Shown here: piece after piece, positions 53,173 through 61,636 of the stretch | How the letters are laid out: each line of letters starts with the position of its first letter | How positions within the stretch are numbered: position 1 is the stretch's first letter | From: JBGTFE01 sp036403235 | Lineage (GTDB): Bacteria; Acidobacteriota; Blastocatellia; Pyrinomonadales; Pyrinomonadaceae | Direction: 5' to 3' | Assembly (NCBI GenBank): GCA_036403235.1 | Contig: DASWRI010000036.1 | Coordinates: 1 to 64,000, forward strand | Length of the DNA: 64,000 nucleotides | Position numbers and translations under genes: made by a program | Notes under the pieces: model-generated | What the model saw: only the letters and a program-made list of their open reading frames with translations | The model's database searches: none | What the model was told of the DNA's origin: nothing

Positions 53173-53547
53173 ATGATTTACCGCCTTCTCGCCGACATAA
53201 CGCTGATACTTCATCTTTGCTTCGTAGTTTTTGTAATCTTCGGCGGCTTTCTGGTTCTGCGCCGACGTTTCGTTTTGTGGCTTCATCTGCCGGCGCTCGC
53301 ATGGGGAATCCTGGTCGAATGTTTTCAGATGCCCTGCCCGCTCACATCGCTTGAAAATTTATTCAGAAATTTGGGCGGCGAAGCGGGCTATGAAGGCGGA
53401 TTTATCGAGCACTACGTTTCAATGCTGCTTTACTGGCATTTGACGACGCAGATACAGATTACGCTTGGCGTCGTGCTGATTGCGCTCAACCTGTTGATTT
53501 ATTTTTTTATATTTCAAAAAACGCGCGTTCAGCTTACAAATTTGTAA
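53173..53547 (+). CDS. DUF2784 integral membrane protein
   Basis: 124 residues from ATG at 53173; longer starts overlap the previous gene. Three to four hydrophobic segments: MIYRLLADITLILHLCFVVF at the start, LVLRRRFVLWLHLPALAWG, and a C-terminal helix. The PCPLTSLENLFRNLGGEAGY motif is characteristic of DUF2784. Function unknown; often found as a single gene. Confidence 0.8.
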   Translation: MIYRLLADITLILHLCFVVFVIFGGFLVLRRRFVLWLHLPALAWGILVECFQMPCPLTSLENLFRNLGGEAGYEGGFIEHYVSMLLYWHLTTQIQITLGVVLIALNLLIYFFIFQKTRVQLTNL

Positions 53548-53608
53548 AAATTAATCCCGCCCGCCGGCAAACCAATCCGCGCCGTTTTATCGTCTAAGAC
53601 AAATTATC

Positions 53609-54346
53609 ATGAGAATCAAAGCGTTTTTATACATTTTTGTCGTTACAGTTTTACTCGCCGCGTCAGCGCTCGCCGCTGTCCCGACAGATTTGAACAAGGA
53701 ATTTTTAACCGGGAAAGTAAAAAGCATCGATGAAGATACGGCGACGATGAAGCTAAAAAAAGGCGTTCTTGTCGAAGATTCGCGCTATCGCTCGCGCAGC
53801 ATTTCTTTCGATAGACAGGGACGTATGACTTATAAGTGGCAGAAAATCGACAAATTGTCTCCGAATGAATATTTTTATACTTACGAGGGCGACGACAAAC
53901 GATTTACGCGCAGCGTTTTTATAAATCTTTTCGGCGTCGATGCAAAAAAGAATCCCGACCGGATTTCTCTCACGATTCTTCGCTACGACGCCGATAAAAA
54001 CGAAATTTTTGAAGATGTTTACGCCGAACGAGAATCGTATGTCGACGCTCTGACTCAAAAATACACATACACTTTTGATAAGGAAAATCGGCTCGTCGAA
54101 GATATTTTGGCCGGTTCGAACGGCATTCCGGCGTTTTTAACCAGATACGTCTACGGGACGGAGCGCCTGCCGACCGAACGGCGCGGATATATCGTCGGCA
54201 ATCCGATACCGGCAATTTCAAAATACGTTTACGAGCTCGATTCGACCGGCAACTGGACAAAACAAACCGCCGAAACGACTCTCGCCAAAAAAGACGCTGA
54301 AGCGACGACCGTCATAACTTATCGAAAAATTTCCTATTACAAATAG
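53609..54346 (+). CDS. Exported hypothetical protein with repeated beta-strand motif
   Basis: 245 residues. Signal peptide (about 1-22). The mature part has pairs of strands with a Y...D...NR motif, such as FDRQGRMTYKWQKI, YTFDKENRLVEDI and YELDSTGNWTKQ, which resembles YD/Rhs-like repeats, but too few to call that family. Function unknown. No linked operon partner. Confidence 0.6.
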   Translation: MRIKAFLYIFVVTVLLAASALAAVPTDLNKEFLTGKVKSIDEDTATMKLKKGVLVEDSRYRSRSISFDRQGRMTYKWQKIDKLSPNEYFYTYEGDDKRFTRSVFINLFGVDAKKNPDRISLTILRYDADKNEIFEDVYAERESYVDALTQKYTYTFDKENRLVEDILAGSNGIPAFLTRYVYGTERLPTERRGYIVGNPIPAISKYVYELDSTGNWTKQTAETTLAKKDAEATTVITYRKISYYK

Positions 54347-54369
54347 AAGATTTTCGAGCTTTCGGGCGG

Positions 54370-54519
54370 CTAAATTGATTTTGTTTTCTCGCCGCAACCG
54401 CAATCGTTTCCGCAATTTCCCTTCGGCGAAAACGATTTCGTCTTGCGCCAGAAATTTCTGCCGACGAAAAGCAACGCGAGCGCGATTATTACGATTACAA
54501 TTAAAATTTGCCAGTTCAT
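54370..54519 (-). CDS. FeoB-associated Cys-rich membrane protein
   Basis: Only 49 residues, starting ATG at 54519 and ending TAG at 54370. The N-terminal half is a transmembrane helix (about 4-20); the C-terminus carries a cysteine cluster (Cys36, Cys40, Cys42 in NCGNDCGCG) and a Lys-rich tail. This is the signature of the small FeoB-associated Cys-rich membrane family found next to feoB in many bacteria. It is the last gene of the feo operon, 52 nt after the feoB stop. Presumed role: accessory factor for ferrous iron transport, not demonstrated. Confidence 0.8.
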   Translation of the reverse strand: MNWQILIVIVIIALALLFVGRNFWRKTKSFSPKGNCGNDCGCGEKTKSI

Positions 54520-54571
54520 TTTTTTATAATTGAAAACTGAAAATATTATTCTTACTTTTCAGTTTTTACCT

Positions 54572-56701
54572 CTAACCGAATCCCAAAAGCTTGCCGCCCT
54601 GATATGTCAAAAACGCCGCGGCGTAGGCGAGAGCCGTCATATATCCGACCATAAAAAGCGTCCAGGCCCACGAATTTGTTTCGCGGCGGACGACGGCGAC
54701 GGTCGACATACACTGCATCGCGAGGACGAAAAAGACCATCAACGTCAGCGCCGTCAGAGGCGTCCACGCCGGGCTGCCGTCCGCTTTTTTCGCGTCTCTG
54801 ACAGCTTGAATCAAAGTCTCGTTTTCGGCGTCGGCGTCTTTCCCGACGTTGTAAATAATGCTCAAAGTCGAAACCAGAACTTCCCGTGCGGCAAACGACG
54901 CAATCAAAGCGACGCCGATTTTCCAGTCAAAACCGAGCGGCGCGATGACCGGCTCGATTAAATGCCCGAGCCGCCCGGCGTAACTGTTTTGCAAAGCCGC
55001 GCTCTGCTTTTGCTCTTCAATTTTTTTCGCGTCTCCTTGCGAGCAACCGCAATCGTCCGAAGCAATTACCATCTGACTTTGGCCGTTAGACTTTTGACTT
55101 TCGACTTCCGCGTTTCGCGGAAAATAAGTCAGCGCCCACAAAATTATCGAAATCGCCAAAATCACCGTTCCGGCGCGTTTGAGAAAAAGTCCGGCGCGCA
55201 GAAACATGTTTTGAAAAACGGCGCGGAAATTCGGCAATCGGTACGGCGGAAGCTCCATCACGAAAGGCGGCGGCGGCGATTTCAAAATGGTTCGTTTTAA
55301 GATAAAAGCGATAATAATCGCGACGACGATGCCGAGCGTGTACATCGCCAAAATCAAAATCGCGCCGAGCGAAACAAAGCCGAAAACCGTCCGCCCGGCA
55401 AAAAACGTCGCAATCATCAAAGTATAAACCGGAAGCCGCGCCGAGCAGCTCATAAACGGCGCGACGAGAATTGTCGCCAGGCGGTCTTTCGGATTTTCAA
55501 TCGTCCGCGTCGCCATAATGCCCGGAATCGCGCAGGCAAAACTGCTCATCAAAGGCAGAAACGCTTTGCCGTGAAGCCCGACGCGGCTCATCAATTTGTC
55601 GAGCAGAAACGCCGCGCGCGACATATAACCCGTGTCTTCGAGAATCGAGATAAACAAAAAAAGCAGCAAAATCTGCGGCAGAAAAACGAGCACGCCGCCG
55701 ACTCCGGCAATTATTCCGTCGACAATCAAATCGGTCAAAACGCCTTCGGGCATCGAGGCGCGGGCAAAATCGCCGAGCGCGCCGAAACCTTTTTCGAGCA
55801 AATCCATCGGCAGGCTCGCCCACGAAAAAATCGTCTGAAAAACAAGCAGTAGAATCGCGATTAAAATGATGAGACCGAAAAATTTGTGCGTCAAAACACG
55901 GTCGATTTTTTCCGAAACGTTTCTTTCGAGCGTGTCTTTCTGCGTCACCGTCTCCTGGTAAACTTCGGAGATAAAATTGTAGCGCGCAAAGATTTTTTTG
56001 TTCGCCGCCGCGTCCTGCGAAAGGCTCAAATGAATGTCTTCGTCGCCGATTGTTGCAGGAAACTCGGCCAGCCACGGAAGATGCGGAACTTCGTGTTTTC
56101 GCGCCGCTTTTAGCGTTTCCTGCGCCAACTCCTCGATGCCGCGCTTCTGCTTGGCGATGATGCGGACGACCGGGATTTCCAGTAATTTGGCGAGCTTTTT
56201 CGTATCGATTTCGAGACTTTGCTTCTCAGCCGCATCGACCATCGTCAGCGCGATGACGACCGGAATGTGATATTCGAGCAGCTGCGTGACGAGATATAAA
56301 TTTCTTTCGAGATTGGTCGCGTCGACGACCGCGACGACGACGTCGGGTTTTGGCAAATCGGCGATTTTTCCGGTCAGAACGTTTTCGGCAATCTGCTCGT
56401 CGAGCGAAGTCACGTCGAGACTGTAAAGTCCCGGTAAATCTATCAGGCGCGCCGCCGCTTTGCCGCCGTCGAGCCGCCAGACGCCTTCTTTGCGCTCGAC
56501 CGTCACGCCCGGATAATTGGCGACTTTCTGCCGCATTCCGGTCAGCGCGTTAAAAAGCGTCGTTTTCCCCGCGTTCGGATTTCCGGCGAGCGCGATTAAA
56601 AATCGGTCTTTTGTTTTTGGCCTCTGGTCATCGACTGTCTGAACGTCAGCCGGATTGAGACTCGGAGCATGCGACTTTTGACTTTTATTTTGAGGTTTCA
56701 T
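54572..56701 (-). CDS. feoB: Ferrous iron transporter FeoB
   Basis: 709 residues. N-terminal G domain with GNPNAGKTT at 40-48 (P-loop), DLPGLYSL and switch motifs; a GDI-like helical domain follows, then about 8 transmembrane helices with the conserved Gate motifs LMSSFACAIPGIMATRTI and SCSARLPVYTLMIA. A Cys-containing soluble stretch (SDDCGCSQGD) lies in the loop near residue 560. It moves Fe2+ across the inner membrane. The start overlaps the stop of feoA by 4 nt (ATGA), showing translational coupling. Confidence 0.97.
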   Translation of the reverse strand: MKPQNKSQKSHAPSLNPADVQTVDDQRPKTKDRFLIALAGNPNAGKTTLFNALTGMRQKVANYPGVTVERKEGVWRLDGGKAAARLIDLPGLYSLDVTSLDEQIAENVLTGKIADLPKPDVVVAVVDATNLERNLYLVTQLLEYHIPVVIALTMVDAAEKQSLEIDTKKLAKLLEIPVVRIIAKQKRGIEELAQETLKAARKHEVPHLPWLAEFPATIGDEDIHLSLSQDAAANKKIFARYNFISEVYQETVTQKDTLERNVSEKIDRVLTHKFFGLIILIAILLLVFQTIFSWASLPMDLLEKGFGALGDFARASMPEGVLTDLIVDGIIAGVGGVLVFLPQILLLFLFISILEDTGYMSRAAFLLDKLMSRVGLHGKAFLPLMSSFACAIPGIMATRTIENPKDRLATILVAPFMSCSARLPVYTLMIATFFAGRTVFGFVSLGAILILAMYTLGIVVAIIIAFILKRTILKSPPPPFVMELPPYRLPNFRAVFQNMFLRAGLFLKRAGTVILAISIILWALTYFPRNAEVESQKSNGQSQMVIASDDCGCSQGDAKKIEEQKQSAALQNSYAGRLGHLIEPVIAPLGFDWKIGVALIASFAAREVLVSTLSIIYNVGKDADAENETLIQAVRDAKKADGSPAWTPLTALTLMVFFVLAMQCMSTVAVVRRETNSWAWTLFMVGYMTALAYAAAFLTYQGGKLLGFG

Positions 56702-56922
56702 TCGCTAACTTCTATCGCGTCTGCTTCGGATTTCCGCATCGCCAGATGATAACCGCGAACGCGAATTTCCAAAGGGTCGCCGAACGGCGCCGATTTTACA
56801 ACCCGGACTGAAACGCCCGGCACAACGCCCATTTCCATCAAACGTTTGGTAACGGCCGTATTGCCATTTACCGAAATAACCTTTGCTTTTGCGCCAATCG
56901 GCAGATTTGTTAAAGTCATCAT
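56698..56922 (-). CDS. feoA: FeoA, SH3-like accessory protein of FeoB
   Basis: 74 residues with the small FeoA fold: LPIGAKAKVISVNGNTAVTK, RLMEMGVVPGVSVRVVK and DPLEIRVRGYHLAMRKSEAD. Cytoplasmic regulator or stabiliser of FeoB. Its stop codon overlaps the feoB start. A divergent or weak promoter may lie in the 199-nt region upstream (56923-57121), which also contains a CACAGAG-type palindrome. Confidence 0.93.
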   Translation of the reverse strand: MMTLTNLPIGAKAKVISVNGNTAVTKRLMEMGVVPGVSVRVVKSAPFGDPLEIRVRGYHLAMRKSEADAIEVSE

Positions 56923-57010
56923 TTTCGTTTTGCCAATTCCATTTTTCGGAGAGCAGTTTTAATTATAAGCTAATTGAAATCAATTTTCAATTTCAAAAGG
57001 AGTTCGCCGC

Positions 57011-57112
57011 CGAGACACGGAGATACAGAGATTTTAAAGAGAAATTACCCGCAGATAAAAAGAAAATACTATCCTGTCTGTCCTGTTTTAATTTCCTCTG
57101 TGTTCTCTGTGG
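57011..57112. repeat. Degenerate CACAGAG-type palindrome upstream of feoA
   Basis: GAGACACGGAGATACAGAGA on one side and TCCTCTGTGTTCTCTGTGG on the other share short complementary words. Related to the hairpin at 51340-51383; lies between the DUF3108 stop and feoA. Confidence 0.5.
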
Positions 57113-57121
57113 TGAATATAC

Positions 57122-58681
57122 CTATCGAGGGACGATGATTTTTTCGGTAATTAAATCGGCCTGATAGGTTCCAAGCGTGAAGCGAAGCGGCAGGCGTTTG
57201 TCGTCGGTGCTCAGCCAGAGACGCAGATTTAAATTGTCAATCTGCGGATTTCCGGTTGTCACGGAAATAAATTGTGCGGCGACGTTTTCGTTTTTCAGAT
57301 TGATAATATTGACGCTTGCCGGCCGCAGATAAAAAACGGTTGCGCCGGTGCCTAGAAAAACGGCGACGCGCGTATCATTGACCGGATTGCTCGGGTCTTT
57401 GCTCGGTTTGAGATTAAACGAGCGAAGCGCGTAGACGAGCGACAGAATGCTGTGCGTGCCGACCGGGATTTCTATCCGGTTTGAGCCGTTAAAAGTCGCC
57501 GCTCCCGTTTTCTGGTCAAACTGCGTAACCTGACTATAAGCGGCAAACATACTGCTGAATTGCAGGGTAATCTGGCGCGGCGCGAGCGTTTCGGGATTTA
57601 CCTGCGCGGTGATTGTGTCGTTCAGACGGAGAATCTGCTGGTTCGGCTGCGTTCCGGTCACAATCGCCGTCAATAAAAGGCTGTCCTCGCCCATAAACAG
57701 CTTTCGCTCTTTAGCCTGAAGCGTAATCATTCCGAGCATCTGACCATTATTCGAAATTTGATATTCGAGCGTTTCGCCGAGCTTAAACGGCAAATCCGAC
57801 GCGAGCGGCTGGTTTTCGACATAAGGCGCGGGCGTCGCGGCGGGCTTCGGTGTTGCCTGCGGGCGCGGAGTTTGCGTTGGAGTCGGAGATACGACGGATG
57901 TGTCCGGCTCGAGCATTTGAATACTGGCGAGTTCGGCGCGAAACTCGCCCTTGGCGGTTTTAAAACGAATTAAAATTGGAATCCTCGCTTCGTCCGCGCT
58001 GAAATTGATGCGAAAATCCGTGATTCCCTTTTCGACAAAAAACTGGCTCTGCGCGGTGGAAATGCTTGTTTCAAATTCTCCGGCGTCGGTTTTGAGCTTT
58101 TCGTTTCCCGCGCTTACAAAACTGACGCTGTAAACTTTTTCGTCTTCGAGCATCGAAAAATTTCCGACGCCGCCCGCGTTTCTCACCTGATAAAGCAATG
58201 TCAGCCAGTCGAAGCTGGTGGCGGGCGTGACGGTAAAATTGCTGACGGTTTCCTTCGGCAAAACGCTCGCGTTCGACGTTTTGCGAACGTAAAGCGGCAT
58301 TCCCGTGTCGGCGGCGGCGTAGGTCGTGCGCGCTTCGTCGAGCAGATAAAACGCGGCGCTGACAAAATCGTTGGTCTTTATTTTCGACTGCAGTTCGACG
58401 GCGTCGCGCTCGCCGAGCTTGCCGCGCGAAACGACGTAAGTTTCGGCATAAGCCGCGTTTTTAAATTTTTCAAAAGAGATGTTGTAAGTCAGCCGTTCGC
58501 CGATGCGAAAAGGCGTCGGCGGAAGCTGTTTGGCGACGGGCGCAACCTGCGCCGAAACCGTGTTGAGAATTAATACGGCGGAAAATAAAAAGATTAGAAA
58601 ACAAATCGGCCGCAGGCGTTTGCGTAAGAACACGGATTTATATTTGAGGTTTGAAGTTTGAAGTTTTAATTTTCTCATCAA
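57122..58681 (-). CDS. Exported protein with two DUF3108-like domains
   Basis: 519 residues with a signal-like segment (about 22-44). The first DUF3108-type unit starts with PTPFRIGERLTYNISFEKF, and a second similar unit starts at about residue 300 with LPFKLGETLEYQISNNGQML; between them lies a Pro/Thr/Ala-rich linker (about 265-295). DUF3108 proteins are thought to be periplasmic or outer-membrane beta-sandwich proteins of unknown role. The internal duplication is suggested by sequence order. The gene lies next to pyrF, 5 nt after the pyrF stop would suggest coupling in reverse, but both are on the same strand, so co-transcription with pyrF is likely. Confidence 0.75.
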   Translation of the reverse strand: MMRKLKLQTSNLKYKSVFLRKRLRPICFLIFLFSAVLILNTVSAQVAPVAKQLPPTPFRIGERLTYNISFEKFKNAAYAETYVVSRGKLGERDAVELQSKIKTNDFVSAAFYLLDEARTTYAAADTGMPLYVRKTSNASVLPKETVSNFTVTPATSFDWLTLLYQVRNAGGVGNFSMLEDEKVYSVSFVSAGNEKLKTDAGEFETSISTAQSQFFVEKGITDFRINFSADEARIPILIRFKTAKGEFRAELASIQMLEPDTSVVSPTPTQTPRPQATPKPAATPAPYVENQPLASDLPFKLGETLEYQISNNGQMLGMITLQAKERKLFMGEDSLLLTAIVTGTQPNQQILRLNDTITAQVNPETLAPRQITLQFSSMFAAYSQVTQFDQKTGAATFNGSNRIEIPVGTHSILSLVYALRSFNLKPSKDPSNPVNDTRVAVFLGTGATVFYLRPASVNIINLKNENVAAQFISVTTGNPQIDNLNLRLWLSTDDKRLPLRFTLGTYQADLITEKIIVPR

Positions 58682-58686
58682 CAGTT

Positions 58687-59403
58687 TTACGCCGCTTCCA
58701 ACTCTTCTAAAATCTTTCTTACGGCCGCCGATTTATCTTCGGCTCCGGTCACGGCGCGACCAATCACAAGGTAATCCGCGCCTGCCTGAACGGCGTCTTT
58801 TGGTGTCATTACACGCTTCTGGTCGTCATTCGTTGCAAAAACGGGACGAATTCCGGGCGTCACAATCAAAAATTCCTTTTTTTCGACCATCGCTCGAATC
58901 GACCGCGCTTCGAGCGGCGAAGCAACGACGCCGTCCAAATCACATTTTGCCGTAAGACGCGCCAAATTCAAAACTTGCGCTTCAATTTCTTCCCCGATTC
59001 CGACTTCAATCAAAGTATCGCGATTGGCGCTCGTCAGCATTGTGACGCCGATAATTTTCGGCCTGACAAGATTTTCCTTCTCGCAAACTTCTCTCACGCT
59101 TTCGACCGTTCGCCGCATCATTTCGCCGCCGCCGAGCGCGTGAACGTTAAACATCCAGATGCCCAAGCGCGCGACTTCCGATGCGGCTTTCGCGACCGTG
59201 TTCGGTATATCGTGAAACTTGACGTCGAGAAAAATCTTGACGCCGTCCGCCACTACTTCACGCACAAAAGATGCCCCTTCCGAAGTAAATAGTTGCAAAC
59301 CGATTTTGAACGCGCCGACTTCCGGGCGCAGCTCGGCGATTATTTCACGCGCTTTTGCGGCGGTTTCGACATCAAGCGCGATGATTATTTTTTCTCTGCT
59401 CAC
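58687..59403 (-). CDS. pyrF: Orotidine 5'-phosphate decarboxylase
   Basis: 238 residues. Catalytic motif FLDVKFHDIPNT with Asp60, Lys62 and Asp65; N-terminal IIIALDVETAAKA; phosphate-binding segment near GADYLVIGRAVTGAED. It makes UMP from OMP, the last step of de novo pyrimidine synthesis, as a TIM-barrel dimer in the cytoplasm. The downstream DUF3108 gene begins 5 nt after its stop codon, so they probably form one unit. No other pyr genes nearby. Confidence 0.96.
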   Translation of the reverse strand: MSREKIIIALDVETAAKAREIIAELRPEVGAFKIGLQLFTSEGASFVREVVADGVKIFLDVKFHDIPNTVAKAASEVARLGIWMFNVHALGGGEMMRRTVESVREVCEKENLVRPKIIGVTMLTSANRDTLIEVGIGEEIEAQVLNLARLTAKCDLDGVVASPLEARSIRAMVEKKEFLIVTPGIRPVFATNDDQKRVMTPKDAVQAGADYLVIGRAVTGAEDKSAAVRKILEELEAA

Positions 59404-59413
59404 GATAAGAAAT

Positions 59414-60625
59414 TTATTCGATTGATTTCAGAATCCGCCGGCGGAAAAAATTTGTCAGGCGAAGAGAGCCGCCGGTCAGAAGCTTTTTCGATTTTTTGAA
59501 ATGCGTAAACGGCAGGGCAATCTCAAAATCGGGCGCTTTTTTCCCCTTCAGATATTCCAGACACTGCGCTCCGGCTTCTTTTATTTCAAAAGCCGCGTTT
59601 TGCGCAGTTTTCGCGCGTTCGGCGTCGTTTCGGAATTTATAAATCACGCTTTGCATAAACCACGCGTCGGCGTATTTGGCGTCTAGCTCGGCGGCTTTCT
59701 GCAAATGCCATAAAGCCGTTTCGAATTGTTGGAGCTGAAAATAGGCGCAGCCGGTCAGATATTGCAGCTCGGGCGTTTCCTCGAAATTTATCGCTTCCTT
59801 AAACGCGGCGATGCTTTCGGTCCAGTTTTCTTCAAAAGCGGCGAGCATTCCCCATATAAAATTGACGCAGACGGTCGTTCGCGGTCTTGTCGCCAGAACG
59901 CTTAAGAGGCGGCGCGCTTTTTCCGCTTCCTTTTTATCGGCGTTGATGGCGCCGAGCAGGAGCAGAATTTTTTTGTTTTGCGGCGCAAGCGGGTAAGCCT
60001 TTTCCAGATTTTTCGACGCCGCGTCGAGCTTGTCGGCGCGAAAAAGGCTTTCGGCGATAAACGCAAGCAGCGGAACGTTTTGCGGCGAAAGCAAAACGGC
60101 GCGCTCGAGCGTTGCAAACGCCTGTTTTTCCTCGTTTTGCTGCAAAAGCTTGACGCCTTCTTTGACGAGATGCGTAAAAAGCTCGGCCTGTTTGTTGTCG
60201 TGACCTGAGAGAATTTCTTTTAAGAGTCTTTCATTTTTGTCTTCAATCGCCAGCTTTTCCTTTTTTTCGTCCCATATTTCCAGACAATTCTGGCTTAAAA
60301 GCGTCGATAAATCGGGATTTACCTTTTCAATCGTTTCAAAAAACGACTGCAGCAGCGTGTGGTCTTTCTGAAAAGATTTGACTTCGCGATTGATAAATTC
60401 GTAGGCGAGTTTGAGTTGCTCCGTCACCTGCGCGAGCCGCAGTTCGAGCAGCGAAACTCGTTCGAGCAGGTGGTCTTCGTAGTAAGACGGCACGATGCCT
60501 TCGTCGTGACGAATCGCCGGCGGAAAAACGACAATCATCAGGCGCGTTCCGCATTCGCGGCAATTCGCGCTTCCCGGCTCGTTTGCCGCGCGGCATTTCT
60601 GGCAATAGTAAGAGATAGCGTTCAC
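59414..60625 (-). CDS. Zn-ribbon and TPR-repeat protein, unknown
   Basis: 403 residues. A short N-terminal zinc-ribbon (Cys8, Cys11, Cys22, Cys25 in YYCQKCRAANEPGSANCREC) is followed by a helical, partly coiled region and TPR-like repeats (about 160-360), for example YADAWFMQSVIYKFRNDAERA. Soluble, no signal peptide. A scaffold or regulatory role is plausible from domain content. The start is 10 nt from pyrF, in the same orientation. Confidence 0.7.
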   Translation of the reverse strand: MNAISYYCQKCRAANEPGSANCRECGTRLMIVVFPPAIRHDEGIVPSYYEDHLLERVSLLELRLAQVTEQLKLAYEFINREVKSFQKDHTLLQSFFETIEKVNPDLSTLLSQNCLEIWDEKKEKLAIEDKNERLLKEILSGHDNKQAELFTHLVKEGVKLLQQNEEKQAFATLERAVLLSPQNVPLLAFIAESLFRADKLDAASKNLEKAYPLAPQNKKILLLLGAINADKKEAEKARRLLSVLATRPRTTVCVNFIWGMLAAFEENWTESIAAFKEAINFEETPELQYLTGCAYFQLQQFETALWHLQKAAELDAKYADAWFMQSVIYKFRNDAERAKTAQNAAFEIKEAGAQCLEYLKGKKAPDFEIALPFTHFKKSKKLLTGGSLRLTNFFRRRILKSIE

Positions 60626-60629
60626 TTTA

Positions 60630-60697
60630 ATAATTGATAGTTGATAGTTGCTAATCGATAAATTTTTTCAAGTACCAGTTATCGATTATCAATTATT
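60630..60697. repeat. Intergenic palindrome of TTGATAGTTG words
   Basis: AATAATTGATA and AATCGAT on one side face ATCGATTATCAATTATT (60681-60697), with intermediate tandem GTTGATAGTTG. Overlaps the 3' end of the small Cys-Pro-Cys gene (60700). Confidence 0.65.
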
Positions 60698-60699
60698 CA

Positions 60700-60987
60700 T
60701 TAGTCTAAGTCGAGCGGATTTTTAAACGGCACGTCCTTTTCGTCGCCGGCGCGCTTCATCGCTTCTTTAAATTTTTCTTCGAGCAGGCGCTCGCGGTCTT
60801 TTTGCGACGACATTTCCTGCGCGAAAAGCTGTTCGCGCAGTTCCTTTTGTTTATCCAGATTGCCGCGCAAATCTTCAAACGAGCCGAACGCTTTCTTTTT
60901 TTCCTCGTGCGATAAAATCGCGCCCGTCTGAGCGTCAATCGTCAAAGCCGCTTCGCAGCAAGGGCAAATTATACTGAACTTTTCCAT
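60700..60987 (-). CDS. Small protein with N-terminal CPCC motif
   Basis: 95 residues. MEKFSIICPCCEAALTI puts three cysteines at 8, 10 and 11, followed by a highly charged helix-rich tail (residues about 30-85, with KEKQ/LREQLFAQEMSSQKDRER). The CPCC pattern is a half zinc-ribbon, so it may pair with a partner to bind metal. No family recognised; it may be related to the Zn-ribbon TPR protein upstream. Confidence 0.6.
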   Translation of the reverse strand: MEKFSIICPCCEAALTIDAQTGAILSHEEKKKAFGSFEDLRGNLDKQKELREQLFAQEMSSQKDRERLLEEKFKEAMKRAGDEKDVPFKNPLDLD

Positions 60988-61006
60988 AACAGAAAGATTA
61001 TAATAG

Positions 61007-61071
61007 CGAAAAGTGAATAGTGAAAAGTGAATAGTTTAAAACTTTCTTAATTTTTCACTATTCACTTTTCG
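61007..61071. repeat. Perfect 20-bp palindrome of GTGAAAAGTGAATA words
   Basis: The arm at 61007-61026 is the exact reverse complement of 61052-61071. Made of repeated GTGAA/TTCAC words. It lies between the small CPCC gene and the lipoprotein stop and is among the most perfect members of the family. Confidence 0.85.
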
Positions 61072-61075
61072 TTTT

Positions 61076-61636
61076 TCACTGAATTTTCTTTATGGCGTCT
61101 TTTGTCATTTGCTCGACCTTTGCCGGATTGATGCTTTGCGGCGCGGTGAGCGGCTTGACTCCGGCGGCGGTCAGGATGTCCTGCGGCGAGCCGTTTGTAA
61201 AAAGTACAGAGCCCTTGTCATAGGGCAGTTCCGCCACTTTTCCGTTTTTCATATAAACCTTGATTTTTTTTGTTTCCTGAAGGCGCTCCAATTTTTGTAT
61301 CTGCGGGTCGTTTCTGAACGTGCGCGTTTCGAGAAACTGATTCTGCTTGTTCATCGTCGTCGTGACTGACGAATCAAAAGGCGCGGGCGCCGAATTGAGC
61401 TGCGCTTTGACATTCGTATTGGCATTTGTCGGAACAATCGGGTTGAGCTGATTAGCGTTCGCGTTGACGTTTCTCAAAGCCTTCATCGGAACGAGATTCG
61501 TGTTTACTTCGGCGATTTCCGCGTTTGAATTCGGCGCGTTAGCGTTCGTTGTGTCCAAAGGCGCGGACGGCTCGCTCGAACAGGCGCTTAAAAAAAACAG
61601 ATTTATAAAAGCGGCGAATAAAATAATTCTTTTCAT
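61076..61636 (-). CDS. Asn/Ala-rich lipoprotein, unknown
   Basis: 186 residues with a lipoprotein signal (FFLSACSS, lipobox Cys19). The mature protein begins with a long low-complexity stretch of Asn, Ala, Thr and Pro (residues about 28-85), typical of a flexible tether that holds a domain away from the membrane, followed by a small C-terminal domain (IKVYMKNGKVAELPYDKGSV onward). Its start codon overlaps the stop of the GNAT gene (ATGA), indicating translational coupling. Confidence 0.7.
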   Translation of the reverse strand: MKRIILFAAFINLFFLSACSSEPSAPLDTTNANAPNSNAEIAEVNTNLVPMKALRNVNANANQLNPIVPTNANTNVKAQLNSAPAPFDSSVTTTMNKQNQFLETRTFRNDPQIQKLERLQETKKIKVYMKNGKVAELPYDKGSVLFTNGSPQDILTAAGVKPLTAPQSINPAKVEQMTKDAIKKIQ

